A stretch of 34,955 nucleotides of DNA from an uncultured Clostridia bacterium (lineage in GTDB: Bacteria > Bacillota > Clostridia > Oscillospirales > Acutalibacteraceae), in assembly GCA_946415335.1 (NCBI GenBank), contig CAMKSB010000004.1, positions 1 through 34,955 of the forward strand. Reading direction: 5' to 3'. The position numbers and the translations under genes were made by a program. Under the pieces are notes generated by a model. It made no database searches. It was not told where the DNA came from and saw only the letters and a list, made by a program, of their open reading frames with translations. Of this stretch, positions 8,163 through 16,783 are shown piece by piece; within the stretch, counting starts at the first letter, position 1, and every line of letters begins with the position of its first letter.

Positions 8163-9638
8163 ATGACTGCTTTCAAGGAAAAACTGCGTGATACGTCGCT
8201 CTTCCGGACGATATACATATTTGATCTGTTTTTCTGCATGATATCCTTCGTTCAGGTGGCGGCATACGTGTGCCTGCCGTTCCTGTTTATATGGGGACTG
8301 TGGCTGGTTTTCTACAACCAGCGCCGCTACAACACCTTTTTCAAAATGCGCTTCGGGTTGTGGATCGGCGCGTTTCTGATCGTCTCGCTGTTCACCATGC
8401 TCCTGAATCTGACCGAAACGCTCCTGTTCTCGCTTGTCATGCAGCTGCACGTGCTGATATGCTTCTTCGTCTTTTACGGTATGCACACCGAGCCGGGCTT
8501 TGACTTCAAGCGCGAACTCAACCTGATCGCCAAGGGTTTGGTGATACTCACCACCGCGCTGAACGTCGTCGGCTTTTTCTGCCTGTTATTCGGCGTCTAT
8601 TTTGAGTGGAATTTCGAGGATCTCTACTGGATCTATTTCCCGATATACGAGAACCGCTTCACCGGCGTGTTTTTCAATCCCAATCTGCTCGGCTTCGTAT
8701 CGGTAGTCGCCGTCGTCTGCTGCCACATGATGACAAAGGACGGGCTCTACAGCAATTCCAACACGCGCAGGCTGGGCATGGGCTTTATCTACGCCTGCGT
8801 CGTCATCAATATCTTTGCCTTGATCCTCAGCGATTCCAACGCCTCCATCGTGCTGGCGCTGGGCTACGTCTGCGTCTACATCACCTACGTCTTTTTCGAC
8901 AGGAGAGAGGGCATGACGCCTTCGCGCGTCTTTATCAAGATCGTCACGCTGCTGCTCGTGCTCGCGGTGTTCGTCAGCTCGTCGCTGATGCTGCGCACGG
9001 TATTCAAGGCTGGCTTTACGGTGATCACCAGCAAGACAAACGCCCTGGTCGACGTGCTCTTTGACGACAAGCCCATCGAGGGGCTCCCGGACAAGGAGAC
9101 CGCGGAAGAGGAAGAAAAGCCGGAGATCACCTTTGACCACGAGAACACCAACATCGACAGCGGCAGGTTCAGGCTGTGGAAGGAGTCCATCGACCTCTTC
9201 AAGATCTCGCCGGTATTCGGTATCTCTCACGGCAATATCGTCTTTTACAGCGAGGAATACCTCAGCGGCGTGCTCGAATACAGCTATCACAAAAACGACC
9301 TGCACAATGGCTTTCTGACGATCATCGTCTCCACCGGCGTTATCGGCGCGCTGCTGTTCGGCACCTTTGGTTTCCGCTTTGCCAAGCACGCGGCGCAGCA
9401 TTTGTTCCTGCGGCGCAAGACCGTCCGCGCCGAGGTCTATCCCTGCCTGTTCTCATTCCTTGCCGCCTATATGGGCTACGCCTTTTTCGAGAAGGCGCTG
9501 CTCTATGACATATCCTTTTTGGTCATGTTTTTCTGGCTGATGATGGGCTACACTTCCTGCTACGTCGCCAAGTACGAGCACCTGATCGAGACGCAGTACC
9601 TTTTCCACCAGAAGCGTCTGCGCCGCACGATGCTTTAA
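8163..9638 (+). CDS. O-antigen ligase / Wzy polymerase-like membrane protein
   Basis: Multiple TM segments and large extracytoplasmic loop with SGRFRLWKESIDLFKISPVFGISHGN...HNGFLTIIVSTGVIGALLF, typical of the O-antigen ligase family. Confidence 0.82.
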   Translation: MTAFKEKLRDTSLFRTIYIFDLFFCMISFVQVAAYVCLPFLFIWGLWLVFYNQRRYNTFFKMRFGLWIGAFLIVSLFTMLLNLTETLLFSLVMQLHVLICFFVFYGMHTEPGFDFKRELNLIAKGLVILTTALNVVGFFCLLFGVYFEWNFEDLYWIYFPIYENRFTGVFFNPNLLGFVSVVAVVCCHMMTKDGLYSNSNTRRLGMGFIYACVVINIFALILSDSNASIVLALGYVCVYITYVFFDRREGMTPSRVFIKIVTLLLVLAVFVSSSLMLRTVFKAGFTVITSKTNALVDVLFDDKPIEGLPDKETAEEEEKPEITFDHENTNIDSGRFRLWKESIDLFKISPVFGISHGNIVFYSEEYLSGVLEYSYHKNDLHNGFLTIIVSTGVIGALLFGTFGFRFAKHAAQHLFLRRKTVRAEVYPCLFSFLAAYMGYAFFEKALLYDISFLVMFFWLMMGYTSCYVAKYEHLIETQYLFHQKRLRRTML

Positions 9639-9652
9639 GGTTAGAAAAACAC

Positions 9653-9681
9653 TTGTATAATTCCATATTTTGTAGTATAAT
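9653..9681 (+). promoter_or_regulatory. Putative sigma-A promoter
   Basis: TTGTAT - 17 bp - TATAAT. Confidence 0.65.
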
Positions 9682-9713
9682 AACCATAGGTATCATTTTT
9701 GCCTATGGTTATT
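9679..9713. repeat. 12-bp perfect inverted repeat overlapping -10/start site
   Basis: AATAACCATAGG - 11 nt - CCTATGGTTATT. Confidence 0.9.
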
Positions 9714-9733
9714 TTGATATGACGGTGATATGC

Positions 9734-10216
9734 ATGACGCTGTTTCTGAAAAGAACGATCTCCGCGGACGATCCGCTGTTTGTCATCTGCGATATGTCCG
9801 GCAATGAAACATACAGGGTGAGCTATGCTCCCGGCAGGATTTTTTCACAGCAGCGCCTGTCGGTGACAGACGCGCAGGGGAGAACAGCGGTCAGGATCCG
9901 CAGGCTCCCGATCGCCGGCAGCTGCACCTATGCGCTGCGCATGGGCAAAAAGCGCGTCACCTTCGTCAACATCATCACCGCAAAGGGTGTCTATTCCCAT
10001 TTCTACGGCATCAACTATCATATCCGCGGCGCCATCGCCGCCAAGAGCTTCGACGTCATCGACGTGGACAAAACGCTGGTGCTCTCACACCGCAGGCACA
10101 GCGGCTACTGCGAGCTCGATATCGCGGACGGCGCCGACGAGTTGTTCTGCGTGGCGGTTTCGGTCTGCGCGAATATGATGAATATTATCGAAAAAACTGC
10201 CCTGCAGGCAGTATAA
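9734..10216 (+). CDS. LURP-one-related (tubby-like fold) protein
   Basis: LFLKRTISADDPLFVICDMSGNETYRVSYAPGRIFSQQRLSVTDAQG...; beta-rich pattern like LURP-one-related proteins. Start uncertain (9719 or 9734). Confidence 0.55.
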   Translation: MTLFLKRTISADDPLFVICDMSGNETYRVSYAPGRIFSQQRLSVTDAQGRTAVRIRRLPIAGSCTYALRMGKKRVTFVNIITAKGVYSHFYGINYHIRGAIAAKSFDVIDVDKTLVLSHRRHSGYCELDIADGADELFCVAVSVCANMMNIIEKTALQAV

Positions 10217-10230
10217 TACGGGAGGTTACT

Positions 10231-10713
10231 ATGAACAAACTGTTACAGCTCATCAGAAAGAACGCCAATTTCACCACCGCCGAGCTTTCCGCCATGCTCG
10301 GAGAGCCGGAAAACCTGATCAAGGAAAAGCTCCGCGAATACCAGCAAAAGGGTATCATCAAGGGCTATCAGGCGGTTGTCAACTGGGAAGAGGCGGACGA
10401 CAACTATGTAGAGGCGCTGATCGAACTGAAGGTAACGCCCAAAAAGGAGACCGGCTTTGACGAAATGGCGCAGATGTGCATGTCGTTTGAGGAGGTCGAG
10501 TCCGTCTACCTCATGGCAGGCGTGTATGACTTCGCCCTGATCGTCCGCGGCGAGACGATGCAGGACATCGCCATGTTTGTCGCCAAAAAGCTCTCCACGA
10601 TCGACGGCGTGCTGTCCACCGGCACCCATTTCATCATGCGCCGCTACAAGGACAGGGGCATGAATCTCTTCGACGCGGACAACCAGACTGACGAGAGGAG
10701 CCTTATTCTCTGA
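10231..10713 (+). CDS. Lrp/AsnC family transcriptional regulator
   Basis: N-terminal HTH (FTTAELSAMLGEPENLIKEKLREYQQKGIIKGYQAVVNW) and RAM-like ligand domain (VYLMAGVYDFALIVRGETMQDIAMFV). Confidence 0.88.
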   Translation: MNKLLQLIRKNANFTTAELSAMLGEPENLIKEKLREYQQKGIIKGYQAVVNWEEADDNYVEALIELKVTPKKETGFDEMAQMCMSFEEVESVYLMAGVYDFALIVRGETMQDIAMFVAKKLSTIDGVLSTGTHFIMRRYKDRGMNLFDADNQTDERSLIL

Positions 10714-11891
10714 TGGATTACCAAAAATATATGAACACCCGGATCCAGAGCGTCCAGCCCTCCGGGATACGCAAATTCTTCGACATCGCCAACGAAATGA
10801 AGGACGTCATTTCGCTGAGCATCGGCGAGCCGGATTTCCAGACGCCGTGGCATATCCGCGACGAGGGTATCCGCAGCCTGACGAAGGGCAAGACATGGTA
10901 TTCGCCCAACCGCGGCTTCTCCGACCTGCTCAATGAGATCACCAAATACTACGAAAGACGCTTCGGCATTACATACAGCCCGACCAAGCAGGCGTTAGTG
11001 ACCGTCGGCGGCAGCGAGGCGATCGACCTCGTTCTCCGCGTACTGGTCGACGAAGGCGACGAGGTCATCATTCCGCAGCCTTCCTTCGTCTGCTACCATC
11101 CGCTGACCGTGATGGCAGGCGGCGTGCCGGTCGTCATCAATACCAAGGACGAGGACAACTTCCGTCTGAGAGCGGACGATCTCCGCGCGGCGATCACCGA
11201 CAAGACCAAGCTGCTTGTCCTGCCGTTCCCGAACAACCCGACCGGCGCGATCATGGAGCGCCATGATCTCGAGGAGATCGCCAAGGTCTGTATCGAAAAG
11301 GACATCCTTGTGCTCTCCGACGAGATCTATTCCGAGCTGACCTACGGCGGCAGGGATCATGTGTCCATCGCTTCCATCGACGGCATGTACGAGCGCACGG
11401 TCGTCATCAACGGCTTTTCCAAGTCCTACGCCATGACCGGCTGGCGGCTCGGCTACGCGCTCGGTCCCGTCGAACTGATCGGACAGATGACCAAGCTGCA
11501 CCAGTACGGCATCATGTCTGCGCCGACGACCGCGCAGTACGCCGCGATCGAGGCGCTGCGCAACGGCGACCGCGACGTGAACCGTATGCGTGATGAATAC
11601 GACATGCGCCGCCGTCTGGTGGTGGATGCTTTCAACGACATGGGCTTGACCTGCTTTGAGCCCCTCGGCGCGTTCTACGTGTTCCCCTGTATCAAGTCCA
11701 CCGGACTCAGCTCCGACGAATTCTGCACGCGCCTGATCATGGAAAAGCACGTCGCCGTCGTTCCCGGCAACGCCTTCGGCGAGTCCGGCAACGGCTTTGT
11801 GCGCGTTTCCTATTCCTACTCGCTCAAGCACCTCAAGATCGCGCTGGAGCGCATCCGCGAATTTTTAGAGGAGCTCCACCATGGAAATTAA
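10713..11891 (+). CDS. Pyridoxal-phosphate aminotransferase, class I/II
   Basis: SIGEPDFQTPWHI; NNPTGAI; LSDEIYSELTYGG; INGFSKSYAMTGWRLGY (PLP lysine motif). Confidence 0.93.
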   Translation: MDYQKYMNTRIQSVQPSGIRKFFDIANEMKDVISLSIGEPDFQTPWHIRDEGIRSLTKGKTWYSPNRGFSDLLNEITKYYERRFGITYSPTKQALVTVGGSEAIDLVLRVLVDEGDEVIIPQPSFVCYHPLTVMAGGVPVVINTKDEDNFRLRADDLRAAITDKTKLLVLPFPNNPTGAIMERHDLEEIAKVCIEKDILVLSDEIYSELTYGGRDHVSIASIDGMYERTVVINGFSKSYAMTGWRLGYALGPVELIGQMTKLHQYGIMSAPTTAQYAAIEALRNGDRDVNRMRDEYDMRRRLVVDAFNDMGLTCFEPLGAFYVFPCIKSTGLSSDEFCTRLIMEKHVAVVPGNAFGESGNGFVRVSYSYSLKHLKIALERIREFLEELHHGN

Positions 11892-12750
11892 GGTCAACGC
11901 GCCTGCCAAGATCAACCTCACCTTGGAGGTGCTCGGCAAGCGCCCGGACGGCTATCACGACATTGCCACGATCATGCAGAGCGTCAGTCTCAGCGACACC
12001 GTCACCGTCTCCGACAATGACAGCGGCAAGGTGACGATCTCCTGCGACTATCCCGGCGTACCCTGCGACGACAGCAATATCTGCGCCAAGGCGGCGTACC
12101 GCTTTTTTGACTATTGCCGCATGGAGCCGAAGGGCGTACACATCCATATCGACAAGACCATCCCCACCCAGGCGGGACTTGCCGGCGGCAGCGCGGACGG
12201 CGCGGCGGCTCTGATGGGCTTGAACGTCCTGTTCGACGCCATGCTCAAGCCGGCTGACCTTCGCGCGATCGGCGAGAGAGTCGGCGCGGACGTGCCCTTC
12301 TGCATCGAAGGCGGCACCAAGCTCTGCACCGGTATCGGCGCGGACATGAAGAAGCTGCCTTCCTTCCACTGCTCCGACATCGTGATCTGCAAGCCCGACG
12401 CGGTGAGCGTTTCCACCGCCGAGGCATACCGCAAGGTCGACGCGCTCGGCAAGCACCCGTCCTACTGCGACGAGATGGTGAAGGCGCTTTACAGCCGCGA
12501 CATGTTCATGATCTCCACCACGATTTTCAACGACTTTGAACTTGCACTTCAAATACCGGAGGTCAGCGAGATCAAGCGCGTCATGCTTCAGTGCAAGGCA
12601 AGGGGCTGCGGCATGAGCGGCTCCGGTTCCGCCGTGTTCGCGATCTTCACTTCAAGCAGACGTGCGCAGAAGTGCTATGAAACGCTCAAAGAAACTTATC
12701 CGCAGACATTTCTGTGCAAGCCCGTCAAAACCGGCTGCGCAGTTGAATAA
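11881..12750 (+). CDS. ispE: 4-diphosphocytidyl-2-C-methyl-D-erythritol kinase
   Basis: APAKINLTLEVLGKRPDGYHDI; PTQAGLAGGSADGAAAL; GADVPFCIEGG; ARGCGMSGSGSAVFAIF (GHMP kinase motifs). Confidence 0.95.
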   Translation: MEIKVNAPAKINLTLEVLGKRPDGYHDIATIMQSVSLSDTVTVSDNDSGKVTISCDYPGVPCDDSNICAKAAYRFFDYCRMEPKGVHIHIDKTIPTQAGLAGGSADGAAALMGLNVLFDAMLKPADLRAIGERVGADVPFCIEGGTKLCTGIGADMKKLPSFHCSDIVICKPDAVSVSTAEAYRKVDALGKHPSYCDEMVKALYSRDMFMISTTIFNDFELALQIPEVSEIKRVMLQCKARGCGMSGSGSAVFAIFTSSRRAQKCYETLKETYPQTFLCKPVKTGCAVE

Positions 12751-12756
12751 AACCCC

Positions 12757-12796
12757 AAAACCTGTCCATACTCTTGACGAAAGGACAGGTTTTTCT
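12757..12796 (+). terminator. Intrinsic terminator between ispE and spoIIR
   Basis: AAAACCTGTCC - 15 nt - GGACAGGTTTTTC; 3' arm overlaps the spoIIR SD. Confidence 0.75.
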
Positions 12797-12797
12797 T

Positions 12798-13394
12798 ATG
12801 AAACAAATCGTCAAAGCCGCCTGTGTGGCATTTATCCTGACCGTCATCTTCTCGCTGATACCTTTTCACGCGCAGTGTGAACGCATATCCGGCGATACCT
12901 TCCGGCTCCATATCCTCGCCAATTCCGACAGCGAGGCCGACCAGGCGTTGAAGCTGAAAGTCCGCGACCGTATTTTGTCCGAAATGCAGCCGCTGTTGTC
13001 CTCAGCGCCCGACAAGCAAACGGCAGAAGCTGTCGTCAGCGGCAATCTGCAACATTTCGCCGATATCGCCTGTGACGAGGTGCTGCAAAACGGCTGTGAT
13101 TACCCGGTAACCGCCGAGATCACCAACATGTATTTCAACACGCGCCGTTACGACAGCTACACCCTTCCGGCAGGCATGTATGACGCGCTGCGCATCCGCA
13201 TCGGCAAGGCGGAGGGACACAACTGGTGGTGCGTTCTCTATCCGGGAATCTGCCTTTCCGCCGCCGAAGACCGCGAAAGGCAGGCGAGAGAGAGCTTTGA
13301 CAGCGACGAATACGAAATCGTCCGCGGCGAACCCTATTCCTACCGCTTCAAGGCGGTGGAGTGGATAGAATATCTGCAAAATCTATTCGGATGA
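12798..13394 (+). CDS. spoIIR: Stage II sporulation protein R
   Basis: N-terminal TM/signal then FRLHILANSDSEADQALKLKVRDRIL, hallmark of SpoIIR; WWCVLYPGICL. Confidence 0.92.
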   Translation: MKQIVKAACVAFILTVIFSLIPFHAQCERISGDTFRLHILANSDSEADQALKLKVRDRILSEMQPLLSSAPDKQTAEAVVSGNLQHFADIACDEVLQNGCDYPVTAEITNMYFNTRRYDSYTLPAGMYDALRIRIGKAEGHNWWCVLYPGICLSAAEDRERQARESFDSDEYEIVRGEPYSYRFKAVEWIEYLQNLFG

Positions 13395-13447
13395 GACATG
13401 ATTACCCCATCTCATCCGATATCATAACCATAGAAAGAGGTGAGCGT

Positions 13448-16400
13448 ATGCTGCAATTCATACTCGGACGAACCGGCACCGGCAAAACGCGGTCGGTGTA
13501 CGCGCAGATCCGTGAAGCGATACAAAACGGCGCGGAAAACATCATCATGCTCATACCCGACCAGGTGAGCCTCGAAACCGAAAAAGCGGTGCTCGAATTG
13601 CTCGGAGCGCCCGACAAGCAAAAGGTCAACGTGTTCGGCTTCGGCAAGCTGTGCCGATACGTCTTTGAACAGACGCAAAATCCGCCGGGAGCCGTCATTG
13701 ACAACGGCACGCGCGCGGTCGTCATGAGCCGAACCCTTGACGATCTGGACGGCAAGCTGCGGATGCTTAATCCGCGCAATAACCGCAGCCTGACGCGGCT
13801 TATGCTCAGCACCATGTTGGACTGCAAAAAGGGCAGAGTCAGCACCGATCAGCTTCGTGACGCCGCCAACGCCGGAGAACTCGGCGATGATTCGCTCAAA
13901 AACAAGCTGCTTGATACCGCCGATATCCTCGACGTGTTCTACGGCAGACTTGCGCAGACGCACGTCGATCCGCTGGACGATATCGACCGTGCCGGAGAAC
14001 TTTTGCTGACGCATCCGGAGGTGTTTCGCGGCTTCACCGTGTTCATCGACGGCTACAGCGGCTTCAACGCCCAGCAGCTTCGGCTGGTGGAGTACCTGAT
14101 CGCAGCTTGCGACCGCGTGACGGTCGCTCTGACGCTTGATCCGGAATATACCCGGGACGAGGGCGTTTTTTCCGCTTCCTGCAAGACCTACGCGCGCTTG
14201 AAGCAGTACGCGCATTCACAGAATATCACTGTCAAACCGTCGATCCGGCTGACAGAGAACCGCCGTTTTCACAATCAGGAACTCACAGCACTGGAAGCAG
14301 CCGTTTTCCGAGGCGCCCAGTCGCCGGAGCCCTATGCCGATACGCCGGAGCACGTTTTTCTCTATCCGGCGCAGGATACATATGACGAATGCGAATTCGC
14401 GGCGCGTGAGATCCAAAAGCTGGTGATACAGCATGACTACCGCTATGCCGAGATCGCCGTGATTGCCCATGACACGTCCGAATACAGCGGTGTGATCCAC
14501 TCGGTATTCGAAAAATACCGCATTCCCTGCTTCCTCGACGAGCACAAGGAGCTCGACGTCAAGCCGATCGCGCGCGTCGTCAACGCGGTCTTTCGCATGG
14601 TGCTCGAAAACTTCGAGCGCAGCGATTTTCTTCTGCTGCTCAAAAGCGGTCTCCTGCCGTATACGGAAAGCGAGATCCGCGATTTTGAGGACTACATATT
14701 TGTTTGGAACATCGACAACAACGGATTCAAAAAGCCCTTTACTCAGAATTCCGCCGGCTTCGGAACGCCTTCGGAAACGGATGTGCGGCGCGATAATGCC
14801 GAAAAGATACGCAGGGAGGTCGTAACAGCCCTGCTTGCCTTCCGCGAGGATTCAAAGGACAGCACCGCCGGAAGGATAACCGAAAATCTGTATACCATGC
14901 TGACCGAAAGTCTCCGCGTCCGCGACGGCATGGACAAGCTCTGCCGTCGTCTTGAAAACGGCGAGGCGGAGGCGCTTTCCGACGAGCAGGTACGCATCTG
15001 GGAGCTGTTTTCGCGTTCGCTCGACCGTCTGGTGAGCGTGATCGGAGAGGAAGTGCTTCCTCTGCGGCGTTATTATGAGCTGCTCGCCATGCAGCTGAGC
15101 GCGATCGAGTTCGCCGAGATACCGCGCTACCTCGATTCCGTGATCGTCACCAACGCCCAGCGCGTCCGCGATCCGCATTACAGGGCGGTGTTCCTGATCG
15201 GCTGTACCGACGGCGTTTTCCCGGCAAATCCCACAGGCGGCGGACTCTTTTCCGAATACGAGCTGCAGCTGCTTCTCGACAGGGATCTGCAGCTCAGCGA
15301 CAGTCCGACCGATTTCGCCGACCTCGAAACCTTCATGGCGTACAACAGCCTTTCCGCTGCGTCCGATCTGCTCTATATGAGCTATCCCAAGCTCGAGATC
15401 GCCACCGGCGGCATGCTCAAGCCGTCCGTTCTGGTGACGGAGCTGTGCCGCATCTTTCCGAAGCTGCAGCCCACCGAATTTACCGATACACAGCTCTATA
15501 CGGATATGCTCGTCAACCGCGAGACGGCGTTTGAAGCCTACGCGCTGTCCTTACAGGACGGCAGCGCCGACCTGTCCTCTCTGCGCCCCTTCTTTGCAGC
15601 GGATGACGACTACAAAGAACGCCTTGCCGCCGTTGAAAGCGCCGTCGAACGCGCTCCCTTTGCGATGAAAGACACGGCGCATCCCGAGCAGCTGTTCGGC
15701 AAGGTGCTCGTCAATTCCGCTTCCAAGTTGCAGACCTTCTACCGGTGTCCGTTCTGCTATTTCTGCGCCTACGGACTGCGCATTGACGAAAAACGCCGCG
15801 CCGAGATCGATCCCATTGAGCGCGGCAATCTGGTACACAGCATTCTCGAGCAGTTCTTCAAGACCTACCCCGACAAGGCGGCATACACCACCCTGTCGGA
15901 GCAGGAGATCCATGATTTTGTCGAAAAATCCATCCGCAATTATCTCGACGCCTTCATGGGAGGCGGCAGCGACCAGCCCGGTTCGTTTGGATTCCAGCTC
16001 GAAATGCTCCTCGACAAGACTGTGCGCGTGATACGTTTTATCGTGGAAGAACTTGAAAACAGCGGTTACGACGTCGAGGACGCCGAGCTTGATTTTCCGC
16101 AGGACATGCGCGGCTACTCCATCATCCTGCCGGACGGTCATGAGATCGAGATCCGCGGAAAGGTCGACCGCGTCGACATTTCCGAGCAGAAGGACGGCCG
16201 CTACCTGCGCATCATCGACTATAAATCCAAATCCAAGGCGAAGGGCTTCAATTTCGCCGAGGTCTACTACGGACTTGATCTGCAGATGCTCATCTATCTG
16301 ATCGCGATCATCCGCAACGGCGCGGCGCGTTACGGCGATTTCCAGCCGGGAGGCGTGCTCTATTCCAACGTCCTTTTCAACGGCTTTTCCGAATCCGACA

Positions 16401-16783
16401 GCCGCGAAAAGACCACCGACCGTCTTGTGCATGATGCGTTCAAGCTGCGCGGACTCTATCTTGACAAAAAAGCCTTTACGATCGCCGACAAGGAGAGTCT
16501 TAGCACGCAGTCGAGCACCAAGGTCACGCCCGACGAGCTTGAAATGGTATTCAAAAAGGTCGATCAGCTCATCAGCCGGATGGGGGAGAACCTCTACGGC
16601 GGCGTGATACCGGCGCAGCCATTTAGCAGCGGCGCAGACAAGGCGTGCGATCAATGCGCCTACTTGGACGTTTGTGCCTATCGCCGGAGCGAACCGCGCG
16701 TGAATCAGTTTGCCGGCAGGACAAAAGGCAAGCGCGAAAAAATACTCAGCCAAATCGAGGAAGAGGTGAATGAAGATGCCTGA
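13448..16783 (+). CDS. addB: AddAB helicase-nuclease subunit AddB
   Basis: MLQFILGRTGTGKTRSVYAQI; LIPDQVSLETE; RecB-like nuclease motif IRGKVDRVDI...LRIIDYKS; Fe-S cysteines RCPFCYFC and CDQCAYLDVC. SD AGAGGTGAG. Confidence 0.95.
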   Translation: MLQFILGRTGTGKTRSVYAQIREAIQNGAENIIMLIPDQVSLETEKAVLELLGAPDKQKVNVFGFGKLCRYVFEQTQNPPGAVIDNGTRAVVMSRTLDDLDGKLRMLNPRNNRSLTRLMLSTMLDCKKGRVSTDQLRDAANAGELGDDSLKNKLLDTADILDVFYGRLAQTHVDPLDDIDRAGELLLTHPEVFRGFTVFIDGYSGFNAQQLRLVEYLIAACDRVTVALTLDPEYTRDEGVFSASCKTYARLKQYAHSQNITVKPSIRLTENRRFHNQELTALEAAVFRGAQSPEPYADTPEHVFLYPAQDTYDECEFAAREIQKLVIQHDYRYAEIAVIAHDTSEYSGVIHSVFEKYRIPCFLDEHKELDVKPIARVVNAVFRMVLENFERSDFLLLLKSGLLPYTESEIRDFEDYIFVWNIDNNGFKKPFTQNSAGFGTPSETDVRRDNAEKIRREVVTALLAFREDSKDSTAGRITENLYTMLTESLRVRDGMDKLCRRLENGEAEALSDEQVRIWELFSRSLDRLVSVIGEEVLPLRRYYELLAMQLSAIEFAEIPRYLDSVIVTNAQRVRDPHYRAVFLIGCTDGVFPANPTGGGLFSEYELQLLLDRDLQLSDSPTDFADLETFMAYNSLSAASDLLYMSYPKLEIATGGMLKPSVLVTELCRIFPKLQPTEFTDTQLYTDMLVNRETAFEAYALSLQDGSADLSSLRPFFAADDDYKERLAAVESAVERAPFAMKDTAHPEQLFGKVLVNSASKLQTFYRCPFCYFCAYGLRIDEKRRAEIDPIERGNLVHSILEQFFKTYPDKAAYTTLSEQEIHDFVEKSIRNYLDAFMGGGSDQPGSFGFQLEMLLDKTVRVIRFIVEELENSGYDVEDAELDFPQDMRGYSIILPDGHEIEIRGKVDRVDISEQKDGRYLRIIDYKSKSKAKGFNFAEVYYGLDLQMLIYLIAIIRNGAARYGDFQPGGVLYSNVLFNGFSESDSREKTTDRLVHDAFKLRGLYLDKKAFTIADKESLSTQSSTKVTPDELEMVFKKVDQLISRMGENLYGGVIPAQPFSSGADKACDQCAYLDVCAYRRSEPRVNQFAGRTKGKREKILSQIEEEVNEDA

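Noticed and set aside
10200-10225. TATAAT just upstream of the Lrp gene as a promoter
   Set aside because: No acceptable -35 element 16-18 bp upstream; the Lrp gene is probably read from the upstream promoter.
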